The notes under the pieces were generated by a model. It searched no databases. It was not told where the DNA came from and was given only the letters and a program-made list of their open reading frames with translations. From contig JBAIAC010000004.1 in NCBI GenBank assembly GCA_037349315.1, positions 27,345,001 through 27,409,000 of the forward strand: a stretch of DNA of 64,000 nucleotides. Direction: 5' to 3'. The position numbers and the translations under genes are program-made. Below are positions 1 through 13,155 of the stretch, in pieces. Each line of letters starts with the position of its first letter. Position 1 is the stretch's first letter. The DNA is from Chelydra serpentina (lineage: Eukaryota; Chordata; Testudines; Chelydridae).

Positions 1-130
1 AAAGGATGGACAACCAGTTTTGCTCCACGGGCTTGTGCACAAGAGGCAGCCTGTGATTATTTGTCTTCAACAATTTCCACTGGCAGTTTTTTAACCTGTG
101 AAAAGTTGGACCTAAGCCCTGCTAACACTG
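1..130 (+). CDS. CEP295: CEP295 exon, truncated by window start
   Basis: Reads in frame 1 from base 1 (KGWTTSFAPRACAQEAACDY onward) and ends at a GTAAAT donor after base 130, leaving phase 1. The next exon at 1311 completes the codon. The acceptor lies outside the window. Confidence 0.75.
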
Positions 131-1310
131 GTAAATATTTTTTTCTTAAACTGGATTTTATTTACAATATTATAAAAGAAAATGAATCTAATACTTTGAC
201 ATTAGTGAGTTTTTCTGAAAGGAGATTGATTGTGAAACTTGACTTAAACCTTGTTAATGTTGCCCTCTGAAATAGAGCATAAATAAAATGTAATGCATGT
301 TCTATGGTTGTAGCTTTATTTGACTTTCAAGTAAGCTAAACGTATTAGCATGTTAACTACAACTACAGTAGTTTTGGCAAATGGCAACTGATGTTACAAG
401 TACTGTTGTCTGAAATACCTCAGGTTTTCAGGTTGGCAAAATTGAAAAACAAACTATAAATTGTTTATTCAGGAAAAAAATAACATTTCATACATGGCTA
501 ATCAGCACATACAGTAAGTCTTTGCTCTTCTACAACTATCTGAGTTTTAGTATTACTTGACAATTTGTCTGAACAGTGATCACAAACTTCAGATGTTTTT
601 TCATAGTAGGCACTTTGTAGCAAGCCTTAGAGGTATGGTTTTATCAGGTCTGATACAGTATTTTAATTCCTCATTTTTATATGTTCATAATTTTCTGGGG
701 AAATCTCATTTGGGGAAGAAATTCCATGGTCTTGAGTTAATGTGAATATGAATGATATACGTCAGATATTTTCCTCAATATTCTAGATATGACAGGTTAG
801 TAAATGTAAAACATGCACATAGGTGTGACTGAGTTAGCATTATGAGACTTAACTTTTCTTTACTCTTTTTGAATACACTCTTCTGATTAAAGATTTCTCA
901 GAATATTTAATAACACTTTTACCTGTCATGTTATGTAATTTTTTTAAATGGAAACTGGCACTGCCCTACATAATGAGTGTTTAAGGATACATTAAAAAAC
1001 TGAGGCGCTCAGATGCTGTGGCATTGCGGACCATATATGTACCTGAGAGAGAGGGTAAAGATCTTCATCCTTTAAAGCTGCTAAGCTCCATTGAGCCTTA
1101 TGTAATTAGGTATTGTCAATGTAGATTTATAGAAATTGCTGTTACGTTTTGTATGGGAGAGAATTGTGATAGAAGACCATTACTTTTAAAAAAAATTCAG
1201 TTTACATTGTTTCAAGGTTTATGCTGTCAAACAAAAGTTTATTTTCAGACAAGTTCACTTATGTGGCTTATTTGCAAAACTGGGTGTCAGACTTATGGTT
1301 TATCTTCCAG

Positions 1311-1553
1311 AGTCGTCTTCAAATAGTGCAGAGGATAGGATATTGAGAGAAACAGCAAGCAGCCTGTGGAACTCTTCAGCATCTCCAACACCTACCACTG
1401 CTCAGCAGAGGCAAGAGAATTCTTCTGAAGTTTCTGAATTTCATCTGCCTGCAGAAGAGAATTTTATCTCTAATAGAAGTCAAATTCAGCAGATCATAGA
1501 CAAATATACGAAAGATTTGAACTGGTTACCTGAAAACAGTACATCTTTCCATG
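1311..1553 (+). CDS. CEP295: CEP295 exon
   Basis: Acceptor TATCTTCCAG, donor GTAATA. Encodes ESSSNSAEDRILRETASSLW and later QIQQIIDKYTKDLNWLPE. Enters and leaves in phase 1, matching both neighbours. Confidence 0.88.
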
Positions 1554-2370
1554 GTAATAACCTGTTTAGAATATGGAGACTGAATACAAGAACTAGAAGT
1601 ATACTGTGAAAAGGAGTTTAACAGGAACATGCATTTAATCTGTATTCAAACTTTAATTACATTTGGTTAATCACTAGATAATATACACATTGATGTTCCC
1701 TGTTCTGCTGATATTCTGCACCCTGTGGCCAAATGCCAAAAAGATCAGAGGCACAATTATATAGTCAGTTGCATATGTGCAGTTCCCATTGGCTTCAGAG
1801 GAAGTTGTACCTGAGCAGCTGGTAGGATAATTGGGTGGTTTCAAGGTATTTTTTACCACTGATTTATCTCAGTCTGTAGTGGAAAACACACATGTGCAGC
1901 TAACAGTAAATAATAAATACTAGTATTTTAAACCAAATCTGTTTAAAAAAAAAAAAAAAGAGAGAGAGAGATGTAATTATATAAATAAATGCTATATAAC
2001 CCTTGAAGTTTTTGTTAATACTCTCATGCATAGTCTTCTAATTTGAAGGCATAAAGTATAAGAGTATGGTCATGAATTACTACTTAGTGTTTAGCTTCAG
2101 GATTTTAGTTTGTCACTGTTCCGGACTACTTGAAAACAATCTTAGTTTTTACTTTGAGTTGACTCAGCACAACCTCTTATTGGAATTGTATACCCATGCA
2201 TCACTTCAGAGAGACAGTGATGTAGATAGTTGTTGCAAGTATTTTGTATTAAAACAGGCTATTTATCAACTTTTTAAGTCCTATACATTACATTTATATC
2301 ACCTGAGGTGTAAGTGCCAGGTTTGCATTTTTTTTAAATAAATTTTTCACTTTTTTTTTTTTTTTAAAAG

Positions 2371-2525
2371 ATCCAGAAGTTGGACTCGATTTTTCTGATA
2401 TGGAAAGAAATTTCCCTAACTTTCAACGTCAGCTTTTTCAGCCTTTGGAACCAAGTCCTGACTTTGATATCTCATCATCCCTTTCTCAACATAGGATTTC
2501 TGAAGACAGCAAAGATTTTAGCAAG
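2371..2525 (+). CDS. CEP295: CEP295 exon
   Basis: Follows a long T-tract ending AAAAG. Encodes DPEVGLDFSDMERNFPNFQR and ends SEDSKDFSK before a GTATTA donor. Phase 1 in, phase 0 out. A CR1-like repeat begins about 40 bases downstream. Confidence 0.85.
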
Positions 2526-2562
2526 GTATTACACAAAGTTTTGAAATAAGGGAACGCCTTAA

Positions 2563-2960
2563 GAACATAAGAAAGGCCGTACTGGGTCAGACCAAAGGTC
2601 CATCCAGCCCAGTATCCTGTCCACCGACAGTGGCGAATGCCAAGTGCCCCGGAGTGAGTGGACCTAACAGGTAATGATCAAGTGATCTCTCTCCGGCCAT
2701 CCATCATCCCCGCTCTGAGAAACAGAGGCTAAGGACACCATTTCTTACCCATCCTGGTTAATAGCCATTAATGGACTTCATCTCCATAAATTTATCCAGT
2801 TCTCTTTTAAACCCTGTTATAGTCCTAGGCTACACAGCCTCCTCAGGCAAGGAGTTCCACAGGTTGACTGTGCGCTGTGTGAAGAAGAATTTCCTTTTAT
2901 ATGTTTTAAACCTGCTGCCCACTAATTTCATTGGGTGGCCCCTAGTTCTACTATTATGGG
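2563..2960 (-). repeat. CR1-like LINE 3' fragment, antisense
   Basis: In CEP295 intron. Read on the minus strand, it ends GGTCTGACCCAGTACGGCC then TTATGTTC, the 3' end type of a sauropsid CR1-related family. The same end in the opposite orientation lies at 40185-40322. The CAAGGAGTTCCACAGGTTGA segment is a counterpart of the last conserved ORF2 block of CR1. No intact frame. Confidence 0.65.
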
Positions 2961-3248
2961 AACAAGTAAATAACTTGCTTGCTTTGGCATGCAATTTATG
3001 TAAGGTTACAGTGTTGTGTGATTAGAAACTTAATCTTTTGACATTTACCAAAAATATAATGGCAAGTTTGTGTTTTTAATCTAGAACTGACAATATAGTT
3101 CACTTCACAATAATTTGCTGTTTGTGATAGAAATGGATCTGAAAGAAAAGTTTAAAATTACTGTTGCAGTTTTTCTCTTGTATTATATTCGAGAATATTT
3201 AACCATAATCAATAACTAAACTCTTTGCCATGATTCTTCTTCCACTAG

Positions 3249-3414
3249 AGTTTAGCTTTCTCAATCCAAAGTCAAGACACATCTGTATTTCCTGAAGCCA
3301 CAACCTCTAGCTTGAAAGTGAGAAGTTACAATCTGCATTCTTTTCTTAATACAAACAAGCTAAACAATGCTACATCACAAGCAGAGGAGTCAATTAAGGA
3401 AAATGTTACTCTAG
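3249..3414 (+). CDS. CEP295: CEP295 exon
   Basis: Acceptor CTTCCACTAG, donor GTATGG. Encodes SLAFSIQSQDTSVFPEATTS through ESIKENVTL. Phase 0 in, phase 1 out. Confidence 0.87.
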
Positions 3415-4708
3415 GTATGGATCTGTTTTTAATGTCTAAATGTGAACATTTATATTTGGTCCCCTGCAATTGTGTTCTCTTGAAGTTAGTGTGACACTGC
3501 TAGCTGTTTGTTGTATACTCTGTCTTCTCTGCAATGTCATAGCTTAGCTCTTACTCTGTGCCCCCACTGCTATTTAACAAGACTGTGTCCACAGACCTGG
3601 TTCCTTAGTTTTTCTCCTGTTGGGTGACATTCCCAGGAATTACACAATCCAGTTATTTGCCTTCTCAATTATTAAAATGTTGACTTTGGTACATATGCTC
3701 TCAAAGGAAATATGTAATTTTTATATTCGGGCCACTCTGTAATGTATAGATACTGCTTATTTACTGATACAGTGCTCTCAAACAAAAGGAAAAAAATATA
3801 CTGTTCACTTTTTTAAGCTGTGGGCACCCATTCTGTCTAACTCACCTTGCTGTCTCTGGGTATTGCAGAGATCCAAATGCAGAATGTCTGATGCTCAATA
3901 TCCTAGATGCTCAAAATCTTAAATAAATATTATTTAAGGGTAGAATTTAAATTTGTAATTTTAGCTTAAATCATTTTTTTCCCTTAATCCTTGTAAATTC
4001 CCTTTCTCCAAAACCAATTATTTCATGTACTGAAAATACAACAAATAATATTGTGACTTGCATTACTATGGCCACTTTTAAGATAGATCAAATTTTAGGT
4101 CTGTCATTTGAAGTCTTTTTAAGTAATGACTAATCTCAAAGTATGAGGTGTTCTGTGGACTTCAATTTTTTTTGCTGCTGCTGTTCACCATGGGATGACA
4201 CCTTACTCAAGTTAAACTACAGATGTTTTGCTTGTGTTAAGGCTTGCAGGATTTGGCCATAGGGAAATATTTTGAAAGTTGTCTGCATATCACAAAGTCT
4301 GTTTGTGTGTGAAATGAGGCTGCTTATCAATGATATCTTATCATTATTATATTTAGAGACACGTATATTTGAAAGAATGCTTATCTACTAACTTCCAAAT
4401 TTTCTCAGTTAAAAAAAACAGAATCAAAACCTCTTATTAGATATAATCCCATTGCTATAGTATCTAAGTGCCTCCTAAGTATAACTTGTTTTGTATGTGT
4501 AGATCTTAAGGGAAATTCAAGTGAGAATAACCACCTGCTGTAATTGGCCTTTATAAGAAAGAACAGGCTGTGTTCTGATTTGGATGCTTTTTTCTATTGT
4601 TAATGTATACAGCACCAGTAATGATATTTTTTGTCCTTTTGCTTCCTTTAGAGACACTGTCAGAGAGGCCTGAAATGCTAAGGCTTTCTAATTGAGACTG
4701 GCTTCCAA

Positions 4709-4776
4709 GGGCCAAATTCTCTGCTTGGTTATAAATTGGTGGTTGCTCCAGCTTACACCAGCAGAGAATCTGGCCC
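4709..4776. repeat. Short foldback MITE
   Basis: GGGCCAAATTCTCTGC at the left faces GCAGAGAATCTGGCCC at the right, an imperfect 16-bp inverted repeat around a 36-bp centre. Resembles very small sauropsid MITEs. In a CEP295 intron. Confidence 0.55.
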
Positions 4777-5142
4777 TAAACATTAAAGAAAAAAAGACAA
4801 GTAACTCTGTCAAGAAATATAAAGCTATTAGAGATCGTGTTTAAAAGAAACCAAAATTATTTTGTGTAAAATAGCTTTATTTTTAAATGATACTTTCCTG
4901 ATTAATATTAATTTTTTTCATGATTTGAATATTTGGCTATCTAGGAAGAATGTCATGCTAATTCACCAAATTGACACCAAAAACACCATAATATCTTAAT
5001 AAATATGAATATTATGTACTGGAATGAAATTACTGTATTTAAAACATTGTTGCCTATTTTACTATGCTTTTCTTAAATGCTTAAATAACTACTTTTTAGA
5101 CCATGGCTTCTTTCTTTTTGTAAATCGATTGTATGTATTTAG

Positions 5143-5822
5143 ACTTTTCTGACCGTCTGACTTTTCAAGCAGGTTCTGAAGAATCTTTTCATCCTCTTCA
5201 GTTGGAATCTACCCTGAATGAGCACAGACAGAATATTGAACAAAATTCTAAAATTAAAAAATCAGAGAATGAGAACTACATTTCACCTGTTGGAGACCAA
5301 TATGAGGGGCTGGCGAGAAATATAGAGAATACTAATCTCCAGTCTTCAGCGGAAAACCTGCGGAGTCCAACTCTGAGTTCATTGGAAGAACAGGGTTCAT
5401 TTTATCAGCTAATTACAACACAGATTACAGAAAATGAGACTCTCCTGACTGAACATTCAGTAAAAGAAGTTGTGGAACTGAGAAAAGAGAACTTGTGCTT
5501 TGCAGAATTACCTGTTGTGACATCGAATAAGCACAAGGAGCTTACTGAAACCCCAGTTCTTAGAAATGAAGCAAATAGGATTGTGAAAGGTGACCATTCA
5601 CAGTGCAGTACAAATATATTGGAGGAAGAACAAAGCATTCTAGAAGTACAGATGTCATCTAGAATGCCTAGAACAATAGACTCAGAAATCTACGTCAGCC
5701 CTTCACAAGCAACTAGACAACAAAGTGGTGGTTTGCCAGAAATACCCCAAAACCAAAATTCTAATTCAGTGCTCACAATAAGTTCCGGATCACATTCCTT
5801 ACAAAGCCGTGTGCCAGTCTGG
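5143..5822 (+). CDS. CEP295: CEP295 long internal exon
   Basis: Largest exon in view (680 nt). Open throughout, from DFSDRLTFQAGSEESF to SGSHSLQSRVPVW, with a GTGAGT donor. The acceptor could be ATTTAG (start 5143) or CAAGCAG (start 5173). Both are in frame and differ by ten codons. The region is rich in Ser, Glu and Gln without recognisable domains, as expected for the disordered middle of CEP295. Confidence 0.9.
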
Positions 5823-6447
5823 GTGAGTGAAATAAGGGTTTCACAAGGTAATTGTTAGTGAGTTAAACGCCATTCAGATTTCAACCAATTGCTCCAAGCT
5901 ATTTTAGACCTTTTGTAATTGGAAAATTTAGCAAAGTTCACTTTACAGTTTTAGTTTGAGACTTCTCAAAACTTGTGTAATTTAATCTGAAATTATACTG
6001 ATCTTGGTCATTTTAGGTCTAGATTTTAATTGAGAAAAGGCTAGCAATTATGGTAAAGGAAGATATGGTTAAAATGCTTAATTTAGGAGAACAACAATGC
6101 TGTGTTATAAATGCTGTTCCCTTAAGGATCAAACAAAAGCTACTTTTGTTTGCCAAGAATTAGCTTTCAGGCTATGACTAGAATTCCAGTTTAGAGGAGG
6201 AGTGGAAGGGAGGTTTTGTACAATGGCAAATAAAATATTTAGGTTGGACTGAGCTCCTTTGGAGGAATTCGGAGTACATCAATAAATGTGGGAAGAACAC
6301 TTTGCCTGAGGTATTTCTTTCACTGCCTGGGCACATTTTCTTTTTATCTGTATGTTGAACAATTCTTTCCTTTGTAACAGGCTAACAAATGTTGCTGTTG
6401 CTAGAAATATTGATTTTTACCTTGATGTTGTCTTCTCTATTTTCCAG

Positions 6448-6621
6448 GAGACAGAGTCAGGGCATGGTATTATGGAAGAACCTGAACTGACTCTGATAAG
6501 CTCAAATGACATCAGTGTTGCAGAATCAGACTCGGAACACATTAGTCAAGAGAAAAAAAGAAAAAATACGTTTGAAAGCCTGGCATATGCTGGTCAGTCT
6601 GAACTTAAAAGTTGTTCTGAG
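6448..6621 (+). CDS. CEP295: CEP295 exon
   Basis: Acceptor ATTTTCCAG, donor GTAAAT, phase 0 on both sides, 58 codons. Starts ETESGHGIMEEPELTLISSN and contains a basic patch EKKRKN. Confidence 0.88.
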
Positions 6622-8372
6622 GTAAATCTTGATTATCTCATCATTTTGAACCTGCTGATTTTTTGCTTTCTTAAGAATAAGAAGAAACTTGGTAATTTTA
6701 AAGCATGCAATATAATATTGTAGATCATTAGCATGTTTTGGGTTCTCCAGATTTGCAAATATTTGTGCCATTTGGTGGTAATGCCATGTCTGGTAGGTTG
6801 GGCTGATGCAGAGAACTGAAATCCATCCTGCTTCCTTCACTTAGTCCTGTGCCTTACCCCAGCAGCTTAGTTGAGATGGCATAGTCCAAAGTTCACACTG
6901 TCAGCGGAACAGAAATGCCCTGCTGTTGTTAGTAAGGTAGAGCAATAACCCATTCCTGGAAGACTCAATGGGAAAGGCAAAAATCTTATTACCTTACTAG
7001 AGAGAGAGCATCCAGGTATTGGATAGAGGCACACTTCAGAGCCATCTGCAGTTCTTAGAATAGACAGAAGAGGGTGGGTTCATTGCATTACTGCACTAGT
7101 CTTCTATTATAGTATCTTTTTGTGTCTTTTTTGCTCAGATGTAATGAATGAGGCCCCCAAATCCCTTAGGGTACTGAATGACTAAGTCAGTGGGTATGAG
7201 TATGCTATTTAAGTTCTGACTTCAGGCTTTCTTATTTTAATGTAGGAAATGTGGCCCCGGGGTATTTTGTAGTAGACTTTTAATGAGCCTTCTGGAACTG
7301 AAATTCAGACAATATTTAGGGGCCTCTCTCTCCCTCTCTGTCCAATCCTCCGTTTTCCTTCTCAGTGGATAAGCCATAGTTTTTCCTCAGAGTTGCATGA
7401 CTCAAGCTAGTGTAGCAACTGTTCCATCCTCAAGATATTTCAACAGCTCTGGAAAGGTCCATGAGGATGCTAATGATAAAACTTTAAAATCAGGTTGTGA
7501 ATGATTATTTTCTCATCTGAGGACTGCCAATTTTCCAGGCATTTCCTTGGTTGGGTTCTCTTTGACCTAGACCATTCTGTCCCTATTCAGATGCTCATAT
7601 GTTGTCCACAAACTGTCCCTGACCAGTTACAAACTCTACAGATAATGCCAGTTAGGATTAAACCATTCTGACAGTGGATGATCGCAGGGTAATTTATTCA
7701 AAGAAAATACCTTTTCTCAAGACTATGTGGATTACTGTAATATAGTTGATGCCAGCCAGTGTTATGAAGGAACATGCTAACATAGCTGCTATCTTGGGAA
7801 GATGATCACACACATTCAAATGAATAATAATTCAATTGCAAGAGGGCATAGAGACAGTGAAGAGCTCCAAGTGCATGAAGGTGGCTTTTAAGAAGCAATT
7901 AGACCCTGAAGGAAATTGAGAATGGACAGTTGGAGGCTGTTGTAAACATTGGGGAATGACATTTATCTGAGAATAGGAGAAAGAGACAGAACTGTGTGAG
8001 AGTGGATGTGGGAGCTAGAGATGGAACAAGAAGAACAGCAAACAGATGTAAGTGGGGGCAAAACTGGGTCCTGAAGCAAAAATTAGAAGTTGAACTTGAT
8101 GGGGAGAAGGGGCTTTACAGATAAGGATCTGATGTTTTGTATTTAAGATACATTTGTATAAAATGGCTTTTAGTACCAGGAGTCTGGATTCCCTGTTGCT
8201 GTGTGCTAACTACATTTTCCTAGTATCTGTGCTAATGATGAAAGATCTCATTCCGTTGGCTCCTTAATTGTTTGTTCCTTGACAACAATGGAGCTGCATT
8301 AATATTACTTCACTAAAATGTGTAGCCTGTTCTAAGTACATTATACCAATCGATTCTTCTGTCTTGCAATAG
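6622..8372 (+). other. CEP295 intron without recognised feature
   Basis: A 1.75-kb intron, AT-rich, with no open frame that continues the gene and no repeat family I could name. Confidence 0.6.
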
Positions 8373-8490
8373 GGGAGAAAATTTTTACCTTTAGCCCCGG
8401 AAGCAGATTACTCTGTTTTCGCGCTTCCTGACTACTCTGCAATAGCCCAGAGTCCTAATGAGGATCAGTCTCCTTTGCATCAATCTGCAG
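8373..8490 (+). CDS. CEP295: CEP295 exon
   Basis: Acceptor CTTGCAATAG, donor GTACTC. Encodes GRKFLPLAPEADYSVFALPD and QSPNEDQSPLHQSA. Phase 0 in, phase 1 out. Confidence 0.86.
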
Positions 8491-9361
8491 GTACTCGTGT
8501 AACTTCAATATACTCATTAGAACTGAAACAGAGAATCTCTGAAATATTAAAACATTGGTAAAATACAGCTCCACTTATGGGAGTCTTGTAATTATATAAG
8601 TATGTGCCACCATTCATTACTATACTAGATATAGTATCTAGTATACAGCACTATACTAGATATGGTCCAGGTCCAATGTATGTCACTGTACCATGGATGG
8701 AAACAGCTTTATTTGCCTGTTCCTATTGAAAAGTCTATTTCAGCATTGCCTGTCTTGAAGGCTTAGTTCCACAAGAAGCTTATTCACTCCTCTCATTACA
8801 CATTCTATCCTTTTCACTCATTAGAAAATAGTCTTTCGCTCCATCATAATGTACCACTAGCTTTGCTGAGCCATTGCATAATATGTAATCTTCTCCATCT
8901 TTCCTAATTTCTTGTTGGTCCCCTGCCCCTTAATATTTATTTTTAAGCTCCTCAGACCAAAGATCTAGGCATCCCTCCATGCAGATCCTCAGCACGCTTT
9001 GGGGCATTCTTAAAATAAGTACTCCTCTGACAAGCTAGATCTGCTCGGTGGTTTGAGAACGTCTGTCATTTGGACCCTATTGTTTACACTATGTTTTAAG
9101 GTATTAAGATTTAGTAACATGTATAGCAAATACAAAAATGCTATATACGTGCACTGTAGCTTTAAAATAACTGTAAAAACCATAAATCTGAATTGCTGTT
9201 TAATAAATTTCCTAATTCTCCTCAAATCTAACCCTGGTACAATCCGTGAAAACAGTAAAGTTCAGTTTTAGGACAGTTATCTAAATTCATAGGTTACTAC
9301 AGGTGATTATCCTATCAGTGATAGAATCAAAAGTACTGAGACCTTCCTTCTTTCTTCACAG

Positions 9362-9565
9362 TCATGTTGCTAGAGTTCACTTCCACACCAGGTGGTTTAC
9401 AAGAGTCCTTTTTAAGGAGAAAGAAAAACTTCATCCAGAAGTCCTCTAAAAGAGTGGAAGAAATAAAAAATAGAGAGAGAAGTTCTGAAAAGCCTCAAGC
9501 TAGGCTATTTCAAAGGGACAAGACTGAAAGATTTAACATGCCAAAGGAGGATTCTCCTACTTTTG
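9362..9565 (+). CDS. CEP295: CEP295 exon, start of ALMS motif
   Basis: Acceptor TTCTTCACAG, donor GTAAGT. Contains LQESFLRRKKNFIQKSSKRV, the signature core of the ALMS motif found at the C-termini of CEP295 and ALMS1, followed by a strongly basic Lys/Arg/Glu helix. Phase 1 on both sides. Confidence 0.93.
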
Positions 9566-10376
9566 GTAAGTTTCATTTGGAAATAGGGTAAAGCATTGGG
9601 GATTCTTCTATTAATTATTCTATAAAGCAGGATAGATTCTGCTACTCTTGGGTCTTTGCTCTTGCAGATCAGAATATTCTGTAACAGGGGTTCTCAGACT
9701 TTTTCACTGCCTGGATCACATCTTAAGTAAGAGCCTTTCAGCGATACCTCACCCTCTTTCATAATCCTAGGATCACCTCTTTACCCACTTAGTTATATAA
9801 AATCCCTGGAAAAACAGTAATTGCTTACATTCTCAGTACTGCGTTTTTATGTAACATATTTTTAGCTTCTTTTAATGGGAATTAGAAGCTGGAAATAAGG
9901 AGCATAGCTAGCACCAGTATGACCAGTTGTCTCTGTGGCCCACTATAGACAGTCTAAAAACTGTGATAGCCTCACAACTTGGTGGTGGTCCTCTGTATGA
10001 AATAAGATCGTTACTATTGTCCTTGTCTGAGATTTGGAGACTTACTCTCAAAAGAAAAAATTCTGCCCCATGGAGTCCATTCTACCAGCCTTTTTCTGTT
10101 CAAATGTGTTTTCTCCAAAATAGGAAACATGATTTAGTCTCTATTGTTTTTGTTTCAGACCTTACTGCCTTTTGAGGCCAGTGTTCAGTTGCTGTCTGTC
10201 AATCGCTACACACTCAATTTTGTAAAAGGTGTAAACTTGTCCTGGTAAAGATTATATAGTGGATACTTCTCCAGTTAATTTTGTTGTCACTGATCTGTGA
10301 GAGCCCATCTTTGGGTTGGTCTCATAGTTGCATTTTAAAATAAATATATTATATATGTATTTTGTTTAAAACACAG

Positions 10377-10476
10377 GTGCAGTTGTCAGTCAGTTGAAGA
10401 AAGTGGGGGAAGTGAAAGTGTGCTCTCCAGAGGACAAAAGCTCTGCCGATGTTCAAATGCAGCAGCGCACTTTAAG
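10377..10476 (+). CDS. CEP295: CEP295 exon, ALMS motif middle
   Basis: Acceptor AAACACAG, donor GTATTG. Encodes GAVVSQLKKVGEVKVCSPED and DVQMQQRTLR. Phase 1 in, phase 2 out. Confidence 0.88.
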
Positions 10477-10869
10477 GTATTGTGTGAATATAGGTGGGAG
10501 AAATTAGACTAATTAAACTACTTTTGTTTCTGAAATAAAACCTGTTGCAGTAATAGAGACCCTTAATTTTAGCAATGGTTCTGATCTCCTGATTATTTCA
10601 GCCCCTTAGACTTAAATTAGAGGAGTACTTGTGGAGACTAATATTCTGTGCTTTTTGTTGTTGGGAGTGCAAAGTAGGAAACTGGGGTAGGGAAGGAATT
10701 TTTCTGCAGGTCAGATTGGCAGAGACCCTGGATTTTTTTGCCTTCCTCTGTCTGCAGTGTGAAGCATGGGTCACCTGCTGGTTTGAACTGGAGTAAATGG
10801 TGGCTTCTCCGTAACTTGAAGTGTTTACCTCAAGATTTGAGGACTTCAGTAACTCAGCCAGGGGATATG

Positions 10870-10985
10870 GGCCTTCTACAGGAGTGGGTGGGTGAGGTTC
10901 TGTGACCTGCGATGGTGCAGTAGGTCTGACTAGATGATCATGCTGGTCTCTTCTGACCTTAAAATCTGTGAGTCTGAGTCCACCC
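10870..10985 (+). repeat. CR1-type LINE 3' end
   Basis: Contains GGTCTGACTAGATGATCATG and TCTGACCTTAAAATCTGTGA, matching the terminal segment of CR1-related LINEs (GGACTAGATGA..., then a tail of short repeats). Remnant in the 1.5-kb CEP295 intron. Confidence 0.6.
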
Positions 10986-12025
10986 AATTCAGGCTTAATC
11001 ATTTTCACCTTTATTAACTTCAGACATAGATAAGATGAAATAGAGGCTCAAGTTACTGAATTCTGGGCTACCAGGATATTCTCCTGTATTTTGTGATGAT
11101 CATTGCCACCTCTGATCCCTGGTCTGGTCCGTCAGACTTAGTCCTCCAGTTTCTGCTCAAGTATTTCTCCAGTTTGGTTCTACCCCTTCACTTGAATATG
11201 TAATGTGGACAAGTATAAGAATCCATTAGTTTAATTTTTCTCCAATCAGCATTAAGCATTGTCTTATGTAACCCATACAGTACACACATGCCAGCTTCAA
11301 TTTACACAACTTTTGCTGCTTACACAGTTTTCATGTCATCTTGTCCTTATTTTTCCCCACTAAAGGCACTCTTAGGATTACAGGATTGTATATTTATTAC
11401 AGTAATTTTACCAAAAATCTAATGCAACACATTCCATGGACAAAATACCATCACCCTTGTCTAGCCAGCAGTAGCAGTATTTAAGCAGATCTATGCAAGA
11501 GGAAAAAAACTGGCAAAACAACACTCATGCCAGGCTGAGGCCTTGGCCTAAGTGTTGCTGCATCTAAACTCATTCGGTATCCATAATTATAAATTATGCT
11601 ATGTAAAGAATTTTTTCACTCTTTAGTGAAAAAAACTTTTGACATACAGAGTTCCAAGCAAACAGTTTTCCCTTTCTGTGACCTGAGTCTGAGTTGTTAT
11701 AGCTTAAATAATTATTCATGCCAGTGTGTTTACTATTTAAATCTAATTTCAGGATTTTAGATCAGTAAAACATTGGGAAAATTGCCAATCACATTCTGTC
11801 AAATGTCAAGGTGATGATCTATAGTAAAACAAATATAACCTCAAAACTCTGGGTAATAAACTTATTGGATATAAATACTAAGAAGGATTTTTGGCATACT
11901 AGAGAAATAAACCAAAGTTGCATTTTTAATCGTTTCCAGTTAATCTTGTACATGTAATACCAACACTTTAATTTTAAGGTGAGCCCCCATTAATAAGAAG
12001 TATACACGTTTTCACTGTTTGGCAG

Positions 12026-12125
12026 ACTTTATAATCAACTAGCCGAAGTGAAAAGCAGAAAGGAAGAGAAATCAAGACAAGAAACCTATGCTAAAAACAG
12101 GGAAAAGGCTAAAGAGTTTCAAAAG
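12026..12125 (+). CDS. CEP295: CEP295 exon, ALMS motif end
   Basis: Acceptor GTTTGGCAG, donor GTAACT. Encodes RLYNQLAEVKSRKEEKSRQE then NREKAKEFQK, a charged helix typical of the end of the ALMS motif. Phase 2 in, phase 0 out. Confidence 0.9.
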
Positions 12126-12600
12126 GTAACTGCATGTGGTACAATATCTTAAACCCCTTGGCCTAGCATTTCTCTATTTTAATGCCTGTTGTTCTGAGCA
12201 GTTCTAATTCCACTGACCTGTTGGTGCAGTCCTTTTTTTAATGAGACTGCTACTTACATAGTATTGTTAAAAACTGAAGTTCATCCGAAGCAACTGGGGA
12301 TGAGCCATTCTTGCAGTAATGATGAAAATCTCATGGTGATGAATACAGCCATGTGACACGTGTTTATGGGCTTTCAGCTACTACATTTTAAATTATTTGA
12401 CATACTAAAATTTTGAATTTTTCAGTGAAGACCAGGTTGAAAAATAGCAATAGAGAGCTGCGGTCTCTAAGATGTATAGTTAAAATATGAACACTGGTCA
12501 AAACAACTAGGGAAAGAAACCCTTCCATGTCTCATCAGAAACAAAACTATCTAAACTTTTCCCTACAAATTAAATCTGATTTTCCATCTCTATCTGATTT

Positions 12601-12622
12601 CCCCCCCCCCCCCCCCCCCCCC
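12601..12622 (+). repeat. C22 homopolymer
   Basis: Twenty-two consecutive C in a CEP295 intron. Likely length-polymorphic and prone to assembly error. Confidence 0.95.
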
Positions 12623-13116
12623 GTGTGACTGTTGGAAAGAGTGCATAGGTGAAAATATCCAAAATTAAGAGTCAGTGTTTGCAATCTTGGTGCCTCTACA
12701 GTCGAAGTGTTCCACTTCTAGTTAAGAGGTTACACTAGTTATGTTTTTGAAATGGAACTGCTCACTTGATTTAAACCACACTGTAGTATCAGGATTTAAA
12801 CTTCTGGCTGCTGTTGGCACACTGTTCCATTCACTGCAACAAATTTAGGGTTAGCCTGAGAAAATCCCTCCAGAGGGATGCCGTTAGAACATCCACTGCA
12901 TGACTTTCTGGAATAGGAAGAAATGTAATCGTTATTGTGCTTGTTCTGTTATTTACATAATGTTGCTTTTTGTACGAAATATACACTGATGTGAAGCTTA
13001 GCTAATGCCCTTCCTGTTGAGCATTTAGCTATTCATAACACTGTCGGCCTGTTATTTAGGAACTTCAAATCTAAATCAATCTGCTAGATATTCAAACATC
13101 TATTTTTTTCTTACAG

Positions 13117-13155
13117 AAAACATTGGAAAAACTACGAGCCAAAAAGGCACATTGA
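13117..13155 (+). CDS. CEP295: CEP295 last coding exon
   Basis: Acceptor TTTTCTTACAG. Encodes KTLEKLRAKKAH followed by TGA at 13153-13155, the expected C-terminus. The 3' UTR continues to about 13541. Confidence 0.92.
   Translation, partial: KTLEKLRAKKAH

Noticed and set aside
10598..11008. Minus-strand open frame of 136 codons.
   Set aside because: Overlaps a CR1 3' end read backwards and an intron of CEP295; no protein features.
12310..12350. Cluster of C-box-like motifs (AATGATGAA, GGTGATGAA) in the last large CEP295 intron, where the scaRNA SCARNA9 might be expected from the human locus.
   Set aside because: No paired D boxes or terminal stem were found, nor any clear complementarity to the 5' part of U2 snRNA. 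Not called.
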